Shown here: piece after piece, positions 52,970-61,805 of the stretch
How the letters are laid out: every line of letters begins with the position of its first letter
How positions within the stretch are numbered: the first letter of the stretch is position 1
Assembly: GCF_037969725.1 (NCBI RefSeq)
Contig: NZ_CP150203.1
Span: forward strand, 6,845,550 to 6,909,549
DNA: 64,000 nucleotides
Direction: 5' to 3'
Origin: Paenibacillus sp. FSL W8-0426
GTDB lineage: Bacteria > Bacillota > Bacilli > Paenibacillales > Paenibacillaceae
Position numbers and translations under genes: made by a program
The notes under the pieces: generated by a model
What the model saw: only the letters and a program-made list of their open reading frames with translations
Told to the model about the DNA's origin: nothing
The model's database searches: none

Positions 52970-54858
52970 TATTGTCCCCTTGCTGCGGTTACGCGGTTAT
53001 AGTGCTCCAGGTATACGAGCAAAATGGAGACGTCCGCCGGCGTAACCCCGGAGATCCGGGATGCCTGACCAATGGAGATTGGGCGGATTTTCGACAGCTT
53101 TTGTTTCGCTTCCATCGCCAACCCATGAACGTCATTGTATTCGATGTCGGCCGGAATTTTCTTTTTCTCCATCTTCTGCAAACGTTCCACGTGGATCAAT
53201 TGCTTTTCGATGTAACCCGCATATTTGATCTGAATTTCGACCTGTTCCTTCATCTCAGCCGTCAATTCAACCTCGGAAGGAGAAATGTCTGCAATCCAAT
53301 CGTACGTAATTTCCGGACGGCGCATCAAAGTGAGCAATGTGCTTCCATCTTGAATCGGCGCAGATCCGGCAGCCTCCAGTTTATCGTTAACATCAGCAGG
53401 ACGCACTTTGGTCGCTTTCAAACGCGCAATCTCTGCCTCTACCTTCGCTTTTTTGTCCAGGAATTTGGCGTAACGTTCTTCCGTAATCAATCCGATATCG
53501 TGACCAATTTCCGTCAGGCGCAAGTCCGCATTGTCATGGCGAAGCAAGAGGCGATACTCGGCACGGGAAGTCAACAAGCGGTAAGGCTCGTTGGTTCCTT
53601 TCGTAACCAGATCATCGATCAGCACGCCGATGTAGCCTTGGGAACGATCAAGCACAACAGGCTCTTTGCCTTGCACTTTGCGCGCGGCATTAATGCCGGC
53701 CATGATTCCTTGCCCTGCGGCTTCTTCATAACCGGAAGTCCCGTTGATTTGGCCGGCAGTGAACAATCCTGGCAGCCGTTTGGTTTCAAGCGAAGGCCAG
53801 AGCTGGGTCGGAACCATGGCATCGTATTCGATCGCATAGCCGTTTCGCATCATTTCTACGTTTTCCATCCCCGGGATCGAACGCAGCATACGAAGCTGCA
53901 CATCCTCAGGCAAGCTGGTGGACAACCCTTGTACGTAATACTCGGATGTATTCTTGCCTTCCGGTTCCAGGAAAATTTGATGTTTTGGCTTATCGCTGAA
54001 ACGCACGATTTTATCTTCAATAGAAGGGCAATAACGCGGACCCGTTCCTTCGATCAAACCAGAGAACATCGGTGCGCGATGCAAGTTGTCGTTAATAATC
54101 TGATGCGTTTCGACCGAAGTATACGTCAGCCAGCAAGGCAGCTGCTCGTTGTCGGAAGATTCCGTTTCATAGGAAAAGAACTTCGGTTCGTCATCGCCAG
54201 GCTGAATTTCCGTTTTGCTGAAATCAATCGTGTCTTTATGCACGCGCGGAGGCGTCCCTGTTTTGAAACGAACCAGCTCAAATCCCAACTCGCGCAGATG
54301 TTCCGACAATTTCAACGAAGGCTGTTGATTGTTCGGCCCGCTCTCGTACATCAATTCACCCATAATGATTTTGCCGCGCAGGTATGTTCCTGTGGTCAGC
54401 ACCACCGCTTTGGCACGATACTCGGTTCCCGTCTGGGTTACAACGCCAACGCACTGCCCGTCTTCAACAATCAAACGATCAACCATCCCTTGGCGCATCG
54501 TCAGGTTGCGTTCGTTCTCCATCGTTTCTTTCATGGTATGCTGATAAGAGAATTTATCCGCTTGCGCACGCAAAGCATGCACTGCCGGACCTTTCCCCGT
54601 GTTCAGCATCCGCATTTGAATAAACGTTTTGTCGATGTTGCGTCCCATTTCGCCGCCCAACGCATCGATTTCACGTACGACATGCCCTTTGGCCGGACCT
54701 CCAATCGAGGGGTTGCACGGCATAAATGCCACCATATCCAGATTGATGGTGATCATCAGCGTTTTGCTTCCCATGCGGGCTGCGGCCAGAGCAGACTCCA
54801 CGCCTGCGTGGCCTGCACCCACAACAATGACATCATAATTTCCGCCATCATAAGCCAT
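52969..54858 (-). CDS. mnmG: tRNA uridine-34 carboxymethylaminomethyl-modification enzyme MnmG
   Basis: A 629-residue FAD enzyme that with MnmE modifies U34 of tRNAs. FAD-binding [21 protein letters not shown], the Cys-containing [11 protein letters not shown], and [19 protein letters not shown] and [21 protein letters not shown] are all standard. Start ATG 54858 (MAYDGGNYD), about 10 nt from GGAGG, or TTG 54864. Followed by overlapping rsmG. Confidence 0.97.
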   Translation of the reverse strand: MAYDGGNYDVIVVGAGHAGVESALAAARMGSKTLMITINLDMVAFMPCNPSIGGPAKGHVVREIDALGGEMGRNIDKTFIQMRMLNTGKGPAVHALRAQADKFSYQHTMKETMENERNLTMRQGMVDRLIVEDGQCVGVVTQTGTEYRAKAVVLTTGTYLRGKIIMGELMYESGPNNQQPSLKLSEHLRELGFELVRFKTGTPPRVHKDTIDFSKTEIQPGDDEPKFFSYETESSDNEQLPCWLTYTSVETHQIINDNLHRAPMFSGLIEGTGPRYCPSIEDKIVRFSDKPKHQIFLEPEGKNTSEYYVQGLSTSLPEDVQLRMLRSIPGMENVEMMRNGYAIEYDAMVPTQLWPSLETKRLPGLFTAGQINGTSGYEEAAGQGIMAGINAARKVQGKEPVVLDRSQGYIGVLIDDLVTKGTNEPYRLLTSRAEYRLLLRHDNADLRLTEIGHDIGLITEERYAKFLDKKAKVEAEIARLKATKVRPADVNDKLEAAGSAPIQDGSTLLTLMRRPEITYDWIADISPSEVELTAEMKEQVEIQIKYAGYIEKQLIHVERLQKMEKKKIPADIEYNDVHGLAMEAKQKLSKIRPISIGQASRISGVTPADVSILLVYLEHYNRVTAARGQ

Positions 54859-54927
54859 TTTCAATCTACCTCCTTATGCCTTCGCATAGCATCATCTATA
54901 TCCAAATCAACCAACGACCGTAAACCC

Positions 54928-56304
54928 TTACTTGCCCAGACAGAACTGGGAAAAAATCTGATCAATCAGCGCATCATGCGCCGTATCGCCCACGATTTCG
55001 CCAAGCTGTTCCCATGCCAGACGCACATCGATCTGGATCATGTCGATCGGAATCAACTGTTCGGCGGCTTCGAAAGCATCGATCAGCGATTGTTTCGCCT
55101 TTTTGAGCAGGGCGATATGCCGCACATTGCTCACATACGTCAAATCCGAAGACTCCAGCTTACCGCTGAAGAACAAGGTAGAGATCGCTTCTTCCAAACG
55201 ATCCACGCCCAGATCATCTTTGACCGACATCGGCACAAGCCGTTCCTCCGGAATGTAACGGAGCAGCACATCGCGCTCCACCTGAGGCGCCAAGTCCATT
55301 TTATTCATAATGACAATGGATTGTCTACCGCGGATTTGTTCCAGCAATTCGATCTCATCCTGATGCAGCGACTCCGCCGCATTGACGACCATCAGCAGCA
55401 GATCCGCTTCATTCACCGCAGAACGTGAGCGCTCGACTCCAATCTGTTCAACGACATCCATTGTCTCACGGATCCCTGCCGTATCCAGAAGCTTTAGCGG
55501 GATATTGTTGATTGTCACATATTCCTCGATGACGTCGCGGGTCGTTCCCGGAATGTCGGTGACGATCGCGCGATTATCCTGAGCCAGCGCATTCAGCAGA
55601 GAGGACTTGCCCACGTTCGGCCGCCCGACGATGGCGGTCGTAATGCCTTCACGCAGTATTTTCCCTTGTTCGGCCGTTGCAAGCAATTGATCAATTTCGT
55701 TGATGACCAGGCTCGATTTTTCCTTGATAAAGTCGGCCGTCAGAGATTCGACATCATGCTCCGGATAATCGATATTCACTTCGATATGGGCTAGTGTCTC
55801 CACCAACGTATGTCTAAGATCCCTGATTTTTGTCGACAGCTTGCCTTCGACTTGTTTCAAAGCGACCGAGAAAGCGCGATCGGACTTGGAACGAATCAGG
55901 TCCATAACCCCTTCCGCTTGCGAAAGGTCGATCCGTCCATTCAGGAAAGCCCGCTTCGTGAATTCGCCGGGTTCGGCCAGACGAATGTCCAGCTGCAGCA
56001 GCAGGTCCATGACCCGTTTGACCGACACGATGCCGCCATGGGCGCTGATCTCCACGACATCCTCTGTCGTAAAGGAACGCGGTGCCCGCATTACGGTAAC
56101 CAGCACTTCTTCCACCTTTTCGCCACTGGCCGGATCGATAATGTGACCATAATGTACGGTATGAGAGTCTGCCTGAGACAAAGGCGTTTTACTCCGAAAA
56201 ATTTTCTCCGTCTCCTTAACCGAGTCCGGGCCGCTCACGCGAATGACCGCTATGCCTGCTTCGCCCAGAGCCGTTGATATCGCTGTGATCGTATCGCTGA
56301 TCAT
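54928..56304 (-). CDS. mnmE: tRNA modification GTPase MnmE
   Basis: A 458-residue GTPase that partners MnmG. N-terminal folate-binding domain (DTITAISTALGEAGIAVIRVSG), G domain with GRPNVGKSSLLNAL, DIPGTTRD, DTAGI and NKMD, and the C-terminal catalytic Cys motif FCLGK. GGAGAG precedes ATG 56304. Confidence 0.97.
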   Translation of the reverse strand: MISDTITAISTALGEAGIAVIRVSGPDSVKETEKIFRSKTPLSQADSHTVHYGHIIDPASGEKVEEVLVTVMRAPRSFTTEDVVEISAHGGIVSVKRVMDLLLQLDIRLAEPGEFTKRAFLNGRIDLSQAEGVMDLIRSKSDRAFSVALKQVEGKLSTKIRDLRHTLVETLAHIEVNIDYPEHDVESLTADFIKEKSSLVINEIDQLLATAEQGKILREGITTAIVGRPNVGKSSLLNALAQDNRAIVTDIPGTTRDVIEEYVTINNIPLKLLDTAGIRETMDVVEQIGVERSRSAVNEADLLLMVVNAAESLHQDEIELLEQIRGRQSIVIMNKMDLAPQVERDVLLRYIPEERLVPMSVKDDLGVDRLEEAISTLFFSGKLESSDLTYVSNVRHIALLKKAKQSLIDAFEAAEQLIPIDMIQIDVRLAWEQLGEIVGDTAHDALIDQIFSQFCLGK

Positions 56305-56396
56305 TGCTCATCTCTCCTTGATCTATTTCAAATTTCGTCCCACAGGACGCCATGGAATTTCGTTTTATACGTAAATGCAAAAGCTTATTAGTACGA

Positions 56397-56438
56397 AAAA
56401 AGCAATGGCTTCTGCACCGGGCAGGAAGCCATTGCGTC
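56397..56438 (-). terminator. Terminator after jag
   Basis: Stem AGCAATGGCTTC / GAAGCCATTGC, followed on the minus strand by TTTTTTCG, just past the jag stop. Confidence 0.85.
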
Positions 56439-56450
56439 CTCAATGTCATG

Positions 56451-57152
56451 TTATTTCGTCGTAATGACCACACGCCGATTCGGCTCTTCGCCCTTGCTGT
56501 ACGTCTTGATCTGCGGGTGGTTTTGCAGCTTCGCGTGAATCACCTTGCGCTCGAGCGGCGGCATCGGCTCCAGCATGACTTCCTTGCCGGTCCGAATGGC
56601 TTGTCCAGCAAGACGCTCAGCCAGATCTTCCAGCGTTTTACGTCTGCGCTGGCGGAAGTTTTCCGCATCCAGCACAATGCGCACGAAGCTCTCCGAATAA
56701 CGATTGGCAACAATGTTCGTTAAATATTGAAGGGCATCCAGCGTTTGTCCACGTCTTCCAATAATCATGCCAAGGTCTTCTCCGGCAATGTTGAACAGGT
56801 GTCCATCCCGCTGTTTCTTGATGCTGACCTCAACGCTAAGTCCCATACCTGCTGCGACTTCCTTCAAAAAAGCAGCCGCTTCCTCATAGGGATTTTTCGC
56901 CGCGACGTCCTCAGGCGTTACATCCGCGCGGGGAGCATTCACGACTGGCTCGCTCGGCTGTGGTGGTGCCTCAGGAACAGGCAGCAGCCTGACTTCAACC
57001 TTGGCCGGTTTCACCCCGATCAAGCCCAGGAATCCTTTTGACGGCTGTTCTAACACTTGTATCTCGACCTTGTCCCTGCTCACGCCGAGTTCGGCCAATC
57101 CTTGGTTTACAGCATCTTCAATGGTTTTTCCTGACGTAATGACTTTGGTCAT
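56451..57152 (-). CDS. jag: RNA-binding protein Jag/KhpB (SpoIIIJ-associated)
   Basis: A 233-residue protein: Jag_N domain (MTKVITSGKTIEDAVNQGLAELGV, GFLGLIG), a Pro-rich linker, a KH domain with GRRGQTLDALQYL, and R3H (RQRRRKTLEDLAERLAGQAIRTG). It binds RNA with KhpA and is linked to wall synthesis and sporulation. It overlaps the yidC stop by 4 bp. Confidence 0.96.
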   Translation of the reverse strand: MTKVITSGKTIEDAVNQGLAELGVSRDKVEIQVLEQPSKGFLGLIGVKPAKVEVRLLPVPEAPPQPSEPVVNAPRADVTPEDVAAKNPYEEAAAFLKEVAAGMGLSVEVSIKKQRDGHLFNIAGEDLGMIIGRRGQTLDALQYLTNIVANRYSESFVRIVLDAENFRQRRRKTLEDLAERLAGQAIRTGKEVMLEPMPPLERKVIHAKLQNHPQIKTYSKGEEPNRRVVITTK

Positions 57153-58024
57153 TTCGATTTTTTGGCCCCTTTCGACCGTTTGCCAGAGACGGTTGCCTTG
57201 CCGCCATTTTTGCGTTTAGCCCCGTTGTTGGAGCTGCTCTGCTTCACGTTCACCTCGGCTACGGCTTTGTCGTTATTCCGGTAAAGGAAGAAGTTTTGCA
57301 CGATGGTGTAGATATTGCTGTAGAACCAGTACAACGGCAATGCCGAAGGGAACTGGTAGGACATGACAAAAATCAGGATCGGATATACCCATAACATGAA
57401 TTGCATCGGTCCAACCTGCTGGGCCGGATTCATGCGCATCATCATCCAGGTTTGGACCCAAGTCGTGATCGCTGCCAGAATCGGCAAGATGAACAAGTGG
57501 TCCGGCGCTCCGAGCTGCAGCCATAAGAAATCATGCGTTCTCAGACTGGAGTTGCCGTAAATCGAGTTATAAAGTGCGATGTAAATCGGCATCTGAATCA
57601 GAAGCGGCAGACAGCCTGCCATCGGATTAACCTTGTTTTCCTGAAACAGTCGCATCGTTTCCTGCTGAACCTTCTCAGGTGTATCTTTATACTTTGCTTG
57701 GATTTCTTTCAATTGCGGCTGAATTGCCTGCATGGCCTTGGAACTGCGAACCTGTTTCATCGTCAGCGGCAGGATCAATGTCCGTACGATAAGCACCATC
57801 ACAAGGACGGCCAGTCCATATTCACCGTTAAACCAGTTGGCAAATGTATCGAGCGCCAATGAGAACCAATACACTACATTGCTTTGCCAGAAAGATTCAC
57901 TGTTCCTCAAGTCTTCCGTTGTTACACCGCTCCCTTGCGGAGTACATCCGGCGAGTACGGCGACCATTGCAATGACTGCAATAAGGAGAATCCACTTCCC
58001 CTTTGATGTCTTCAATCGCGACAC
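57149..58024 (-). CDS. yidC: Membrane protein insertase YidC/SpoIIIJ (lipoprotein form)
   Basis: A 291-residue Oxa1-type insertase. Lipobox LAGC (Cys27) and five membrane segments, with the core YGLAVLVMVLIVRTLILPLTMKQVRSSKAMQAIQPQLKEIQAKY carrying the conserved Arg in the hydrophilic groove. The C-terminal basic tail contacts the ribosome. The SpoIIIJ-type paralogue supports forespore sigmaG activation. GTG start at 58024 with GAGGGG upstream. No yidD lies between it and rnpA. Confidence 0.96.
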   Translation of the reverse strand: MSRLKTSKGKWILLIAVIAMVAVLAGCTPQGSGVTTEDLRNSESFWQSNVVYWFSLALDTFANWFNGEYGLAVLVMVLIVRTLILPLTMKQVRSSKAMQAIQPQLKEIQAKYKDTPEKVQQETMRLFQENKVNPMAGCLPLLIQMPIYIALYNSIYGNSSLRTHDFLWLQLGAPDHLFILPILAAITTWVQTWMMMRMNPAQQVGPMQFMLWVYPILIFVMSYQFPSALPLYWFYSNIYTIVQNFFLYRNNDKAVAEVNVKQSSSNNGAKRKNGGKATVSGKRSKGAKKSK

Positions 58025-58098
58025 TTCATAACCCCTCTCTTAACCATTCCATTCCACCGTAAATCATACCATATTCAGGAGGACAAATAAACCGAATA

Positions 58099-58449
58099 CT
58101 ATCGCTTGCTTGACTTCAAGAGGCTGCCCTTGCGCAAGACATGCAGCACGCTTTTTTCCATCTCCTGATAAGACATGGTCAAGGCTCCCTTTCGCACGAT
58201 GAAAATCAGATCCATCTGGGTCACGATTTCCTGCTCGTGCCGTCTGACAATTTCCTTCACCATGCGTCTCATTCGGTTGCGAACGACAGCATTCCCGATT
58301 TTTTTGCTGCAGGACACTCCGACCCGGAATTGTTCGGTATCTTTACGGCGGCAGCCATACACTACGAATTGATGATTGGCGAACGATTTTCCATACCGGT
58401 ATACGCGGTTAAAATCCGCCCGGTTTCGTAAACGCAGTCTTTTGTACAC
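58099..58449 (-). CDS. rnpA: Ribonuclease P protein component
   Basis: A 116-residue protein subunit that aids RNase P RNA in tRNA 5' maturation. Starts MYKRLRLRNRADFNRVYRYGKSFANHQFVV and has the RNR box NAVVRNRMRRMVKEIVR. Start GTG 58449, preceded by AAGGAG; longer in-frame forms are rejected. It has its own region downstream of the rpmH terminator. Confidence 0.96.
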   Translation of the reverse strand: MYKRLRLRNRADFNRVYRYGKSFANHQFVVYGCRRKDTEQFRVGVSCSKKIGNAVVRNRMRRMVKEIVRRHEQEIVTQMDLIFIVRKGALTMSYQEMEKSVLHVLRKGSLLKSSKR

Positions 58450-58736
58450 GGCGCTTCTCCTTGCTATTCTCCACCGTCCAACTTGACGGGGCTCCATTAC
58501 TGATTTAGTATAGGCTTTCTTGCGTGGCGGTAAACCGCCGGAGCACAACTTGTTATATATGAAAAAGTACGTCGCACCGATGCCTGATCATACACGCCTG
58601 CGCCTAAAGCTGCGTCTCTCGCAATCTTTGGTTGGCTGTTGACTCCGGCTGCTTATGCTCTTGATATATATAAGGAAGTTTCCCGTTATCTTGTCGTGCA
58701 TTGCATGAAAATCGGTTTAGCTTTGTAATGAAAAAA

Positions 58737-58756
58737 AAGACCACCGAAGTGGTCTT
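58737..58756 (-). terminator. Terminator between rpmH and rnpA
   Basis: AAGACCAC-cgaa-GTGGTCTT, followed on the minus strand by a run of eight T residues. It sits directly after rpmH. Confidence 0.88.
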
Positions 58757-58764
58757 CTCATGCA

Positions 58765-58899
58765 TTAAGCACTCAGGACTTTACGGCCTTTCAGGCGACG
58801 TGCAGCCAGAACTTTACGTCCGTTTTTTGTGCTCATTCTTTTACGGAAACCATGAACTTTTTTACGCTTGCTTACGTTCGGTTTGAATGTAGGTCTCAA
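58765..58899 (-). CDS. rpmH: 50S ribosomal protein L34
   Basis: A 44-residue L34, too short for usual length cut-offs: [20 protein letters not shown], then [20 protein letters not shown] and VLSA. TTG start at 58899 with GGAGGTG 8 nt upstream. A strong promoter lies at 58973-59001. Confidence 0.97.
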   Translation of the reverse strand: MRPTFKPNVSKRKKVHGFRKRMSTKNGRKVLAARRLKGRKVLSA

Positions 58900-58972
58900 T
58901 GTATTGCACCTCCTTACAAGGAAATACTTATGTGATGAATCATTTTCATCTTCACAGAAAACACCTTTATAT

Positions 58973-59001
58973 ATTTAACCACGTCCCCATGCAAAAGTCA
59001 A
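58973..59001 (-). promoter_or_regulatory. rpmH promoter
   Basis: Minus strand TTGACT (58996-59001), 17-nt spacer, TTAAAT (58973-58978). Confidence 0.75.
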
Positions 59002-59061
59002 CTGAAAACGTATCCCCTCTTCCTCTTTTTCAAAAATATAGAATGATCCTCTCGCAAAAAG

Positions 59062-59174
59062 TTATCCCCAGCCTATGAGCAGGACCGTATTCTCCAATCC
59101 GATTCGATTTATCCACACCCGCGGAACGGATCAGCTTCATTCCCTTTTCGGCCTGGTTATACACATGTGGATAA
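59062..59174. other. oriC: DnaA-box cluster next to rpmH
   Basis: TTATCCCCA (59062-59070, one mismatch), TTATCCACA (59109-59117), then TTATACACA (59157-59165) directly abutting inverted TGTGGATAA (59166-59174). Probably the left part of the origin. Confidence 0.8.
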
Positions 59175-59346
59175 TCTTTTGTCCAGCTTCTTTTCTTTTT
59201 GCTTCAATATTCTGCCGTATTTTTTGATGATCTGTAATTTTCCGGGATTGAACTGGTTATGCTATCGTAGAAGCTTGAAATTTAATGTATTCGCTTTAAT
59301 GTTCAGGTTTACAAGCTTTTGCGAAAGGTGTAGCATAAATAATGAG

Positions 59347-59363
59347 CTTGTATACAAGTATAC
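59347..59363. promoter_or_regulatory. GntR operator upstream of gntR
   Basis: CTTGTATACAAG (59347-59358) followed by TATAC; matches the B. subtilis GntR operator core ATACTTGTATACAAGTAT. Suggests autoregulation. Confidence 0.75.
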
Positions 59364-59523
59364 TTATCGATGTCGTAAAATGTCTTTCGTGCCAAGATCG
59401 CTTCAAAAAGTCAGCGGTCCTCCGGTTGTGTTATGATCAGTATGGACGCATTCGGACTGCCTGCAAGTGGAAGTCTGTCTCGTGTACTCAAGAACTGATT
59501 ATATTATAGGAGCGTTAGCCATT

Positions 59524-60198
59524 ATGCAGTTTCCTTCTTCCTGGCTGCAGGGAGCTTCCCGCGGGGAAGCGATTGCCTGCGAATTGAGGTTGCGCATCAT
59601 CAGCGGGGAACTCCGCCCCGGTGAAACGTTGTCGGAAAACCGGATTGCCGCTGATTATGAAAGCAGCCGTTCTCCCGTGCGCGAAGCATTGCGTACACTG
59701 TCGAATGAAGGCTTGATTCGACTGGAGCGTATGGGCGTGGTTGTGCTCGGCTTGAAAATCAGCGATGTTGAAGAGCTATATGACGTCCGTTTTTTGATCG
59801 AGAGCTTTGTGCAGCAACGGTTGGCGAACAATGTACCCGTACAACTGCTGACGCAGCTTCGCAATACGATTGACAAAATGGAACTTGCCGGACGGCACAG
59901 GGACGCCATCGAGTTTGCCCATCAGGATCTGACTTTTCACGAGGCGATCATTGAAGCGGCCAAGCACACCCGGATCTCCCATTTATGGAGAAGCATCCGA
60001 TACGTCGTCATGACGGTGATGCTGCTTACGACCCGCAGGGTTTTCGCTCAGGGCGAACAAAAAATAAGCGATGTCATTCATAAGCATCGCCTGCTCCTCA
60101 AGGCACTTGAATCGGGGGATAAAGAACAGATTCAAGCCGGAGTCCGCGCCTACTTCAAAGATTCGGGCAAGACGCTTCATGAAAGCTTTGAGTCATGA
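59524..60198 (+). CDS. gntR: Gluconate operon repressor GntR
   Basis: A 224-residue FadR-subfamily repressor. N-terminal winged helix (LRLRIISGELRPGETLSENRIAADYESSRSPVREALRTLSNEGLIRLERMGVVVLGL) and an FCD ligand domain with metal-site His residues. Closely follows B. subtilis GntR in SRSPVREAL and IRLERMGxVVxGL. Released from DNA by gluconate. The start is ATG 59524 (MQFPSSWLQG), with AGGAGCG upstream; an earlier in-frame ATG lacks a site. First gene of gntR-gntP-gntK. Confidence 0.93.
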   Translation: MQFPSSWLQGASRGEAIACELRLRIISGELRPGETLSENRIAADYESSRSPVREALRTLSNEGLIRLERMGVVVLGLKISDVEELYDVRFLIESFVQQRLANNVPVQLLTQLRNTIDKMELAGRHRDAIEFAHQDLTFHEAIIEAAKHTRISHLWRSIRYVVMTVMLLTTRRVFAQGEQKISDVIHKHRLLLKALESGDKEQIQAGVRAYFKDSGKTLHESFES

Positions 60199-60240
60199 TC
60201 CGCGATGTATCGCGCTTCCTTTAAACGGCACACGAAGGTC

Positions 60241-60268
60241 CCCGTAAGCATAACGTTGCTTTTACGGG
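60241..60268 (+). terminator. Hairpin between gntR and gntP
   Basis: CCCGTAAGCA / TGC..TTACGGG, stable, but with no T-run; may attenuate or protect the mRNA end. Confidence 0.4.
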
Positions 60269-60296
60269 CGGCCACAATCATTCTGCAGGGGAATGG

Positions 60297-60325
60297 TTGG
60301 ACATTTACTTGTCGACAAGTATACA
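60297..60325 (+). promoter_or_regulatory. gntP promoter with GntR operator in the spacer
   Basis: TTGGAC (60297-60302), 17-nt spacer, TATACA (60320-60325). The perfect palindrome ACTTGTCGACAAGT (60307-60320) fills the spacer, so repressor binding would directly block RNA polymerase. Confidence 0.8.
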
Positions 60326-60356
60326 CAATGCGATTTCCATTCATCCTCGGGGTCCA

Positions 60357-60371
60357 TTGTAAGCGTTATAT
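60357..60371 (+). promoter_or_regulatory. Possible CcpA cre site in the gntP leader
   Basis: TTGTAAGCGTTATAT matches WTGNAANCGNWNNCW with one deviation, downstream of the promoter where a roadblock would act. Confidence 0.45.
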
Positions 60372-60394
60372 AAACATAAAAAGGAGCATACACC

Positions 60395-61756
60395 ATGAGT
60401 ACTCTTTTTGGTCTATCCCATAATGCCACCTTGTTGGTATGGACATTGATTGCGATCGTATTCCTGATCGTGCTGATCTCCAAATACAAATGGAACCCGT
60501 TTATAACGTTGATGCTGTCGGCCCTGATGCTTGGCTTGCTTGCCGGCATGAAACCGGCTGACGTGATTTCATCCATTACCGGCGGATTGGGCGGTACGCT
60601 CGGAACGATCGCCATCGTTATCGCGCTCGGCACCATGCTGGGCAAAATGATGGCAGAGTCCGGCGGTGCCGAGCGCATAGCAACGACGCTTGTCGACCGC
60701 TTCGGCGTGAAGCGGGTACACTGGGCGATGATGATCGTTGGTTTTATCGTCGGCATCCCGGTGTTCTTTGAAGTCGGGGTTATTCTGCTTATTCCGATCA
60801 TTTTCACGGTTGCCCGAAAAACCGGCATGTCCCTGCTTCAGATCGGCATTCCGATTCTGGCCGGACTTTCGACCGTACATGGTCTCGTTCCACCCCATCC
60901 CGCTCCAATGATCGCGATTGACGCGTTCAAGGCAGACCTGGGCAAAACGATTTTGTACTCCCTGATCGTCGGCATTCCGACGGCCATTATCGCCGGTCCC
61001 TTGTTCGGGAAGTTCATCGGCAAACGTATTCAACTGGAACCGCCGACCGAACTGGCCGAGCAATTTTCCACCAGCAAAACCGACCGATTGCCTGGGTTCG
61101 GGATCACCCTGTTTACAATCCTTCTGCCTGTTATTCTGATGCTGATCGGGTCGATTGCGAACATTGTGGACCCTGAGGGTACTAGCTCCTTCACGGTTTT
61201 CTGTGAATTTATCGGCCATGAGGTCATCGCGTTGCTTATTTCCGTCGTATTCGCGCTGTTCTCCCTCGGATTCGCACGCGGGTTCAATAAACACGACATT
61301 TCCCGGTTCACCAGCGAATGTCTGGCTCCGACAGCTACCATCATTTTAATCATCGGTGGCGGCGGCGCGTTCAAACAAGTACTGATCAACAGCGGTGTGG
61401 GCAATGCCATTGCTGAAGTGGCCACGCATGCCCACATCAATGTTATCTTGTTCGCCTGGCTGGTTGCAGCCCTCATACGCGTAGCCACCGGTTCGGCCAC
61501 GGTTGCCATGACGACTGCCGCGGGCATTGTAGCCCCGGTTCTGGCGCTCACGCCAGGTGCAAGCATTGAGCTGGTCGTGCTCGCTACAGGTGCCGGTTCC
61601 CTCGTCCTGTCTCATGTGAATGATGCCGGCTTCTGGATGATCAAGGAATTTTTCAACATGAGCGTTGCGCAGACCCTCAAGACGTGGACCGTTATGGAAA
61701 CACTATTATCTGTTGTAGGATTGATCTTTATCTTGATTCTGAGTACGGTGCTGTAA
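60395..61756 (+). CDS. gntP: Gluconate permease
   Basis: A 453-residue GntP-family proton symporter with about 12-14 membrane segments. Typical pieces: SKYKWNPFITLMLSALMLGLLAGM, GGLGGTLGTIAIVIALGTMLGKMMAESGGAERIA, HGLVPPHPAPMIA and VRVATGSATVAMTTAAGI (here IRVATGSATVAMTT). It imports gluconate for phosphorylation by GntK. AAGGAG precedes ATG 60395. Confidence 0.96.
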   Translation: MSTLFGLSHNATLLVWTLIAIVFLIVLISKYKWNPFITLMLSALMLGLLAGMKPADVISSITGGLGGTLGTIAIVIALGTMLGKMMAESGGAERIATTLVDRFGVKRVHWAMMIVGFIVGIPVFFEVGVILLIPIIFTVARKTGMSLLQIGIPILAGLSTVHGLVPPHPAPMIAIDAFKADLGKTILYSLIVGIPTAIIAGPLFGKFIGKRIQLEPPTELAEQFSTSKTDRLPGFGITLFTILLPVILMLIGSIANIVDPEGTSSFTVFCEFIGHEVIALLISVVFALFSLGFARGFNKHDISRFTSECLAPTATIILIIGGGGAFKQVLINSGVGNAIAEVATHAHINVILFAWLVAALIRVATGSATVAMTTAAGIVAPVLALTPGASIELVVLATGAGSLVLSHVNDAGFWMIKEFFNMSVAQTLKTWTVMETLLSVVGLIFILILSTVL

Positions 61757-61805
61757 AGCACCTGCTCAGATTCGTTTTATTTTTAGGGGAAAAGAGGTTT
61801 AAATC

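Noticed and set aside
53186..53205. GTTCCACGTGGATCA inside mnmG as a parS
   Set aside because: At least three mismatches in the right half relative to the parS consensus.
52972..55428. An 818-codon open frame on the plus strand opposite mnmG and mnmE
   Set aside because: It lies entirely antisense to two certain genes, has no family features, and arises from codon bias of the minus-strand genes.
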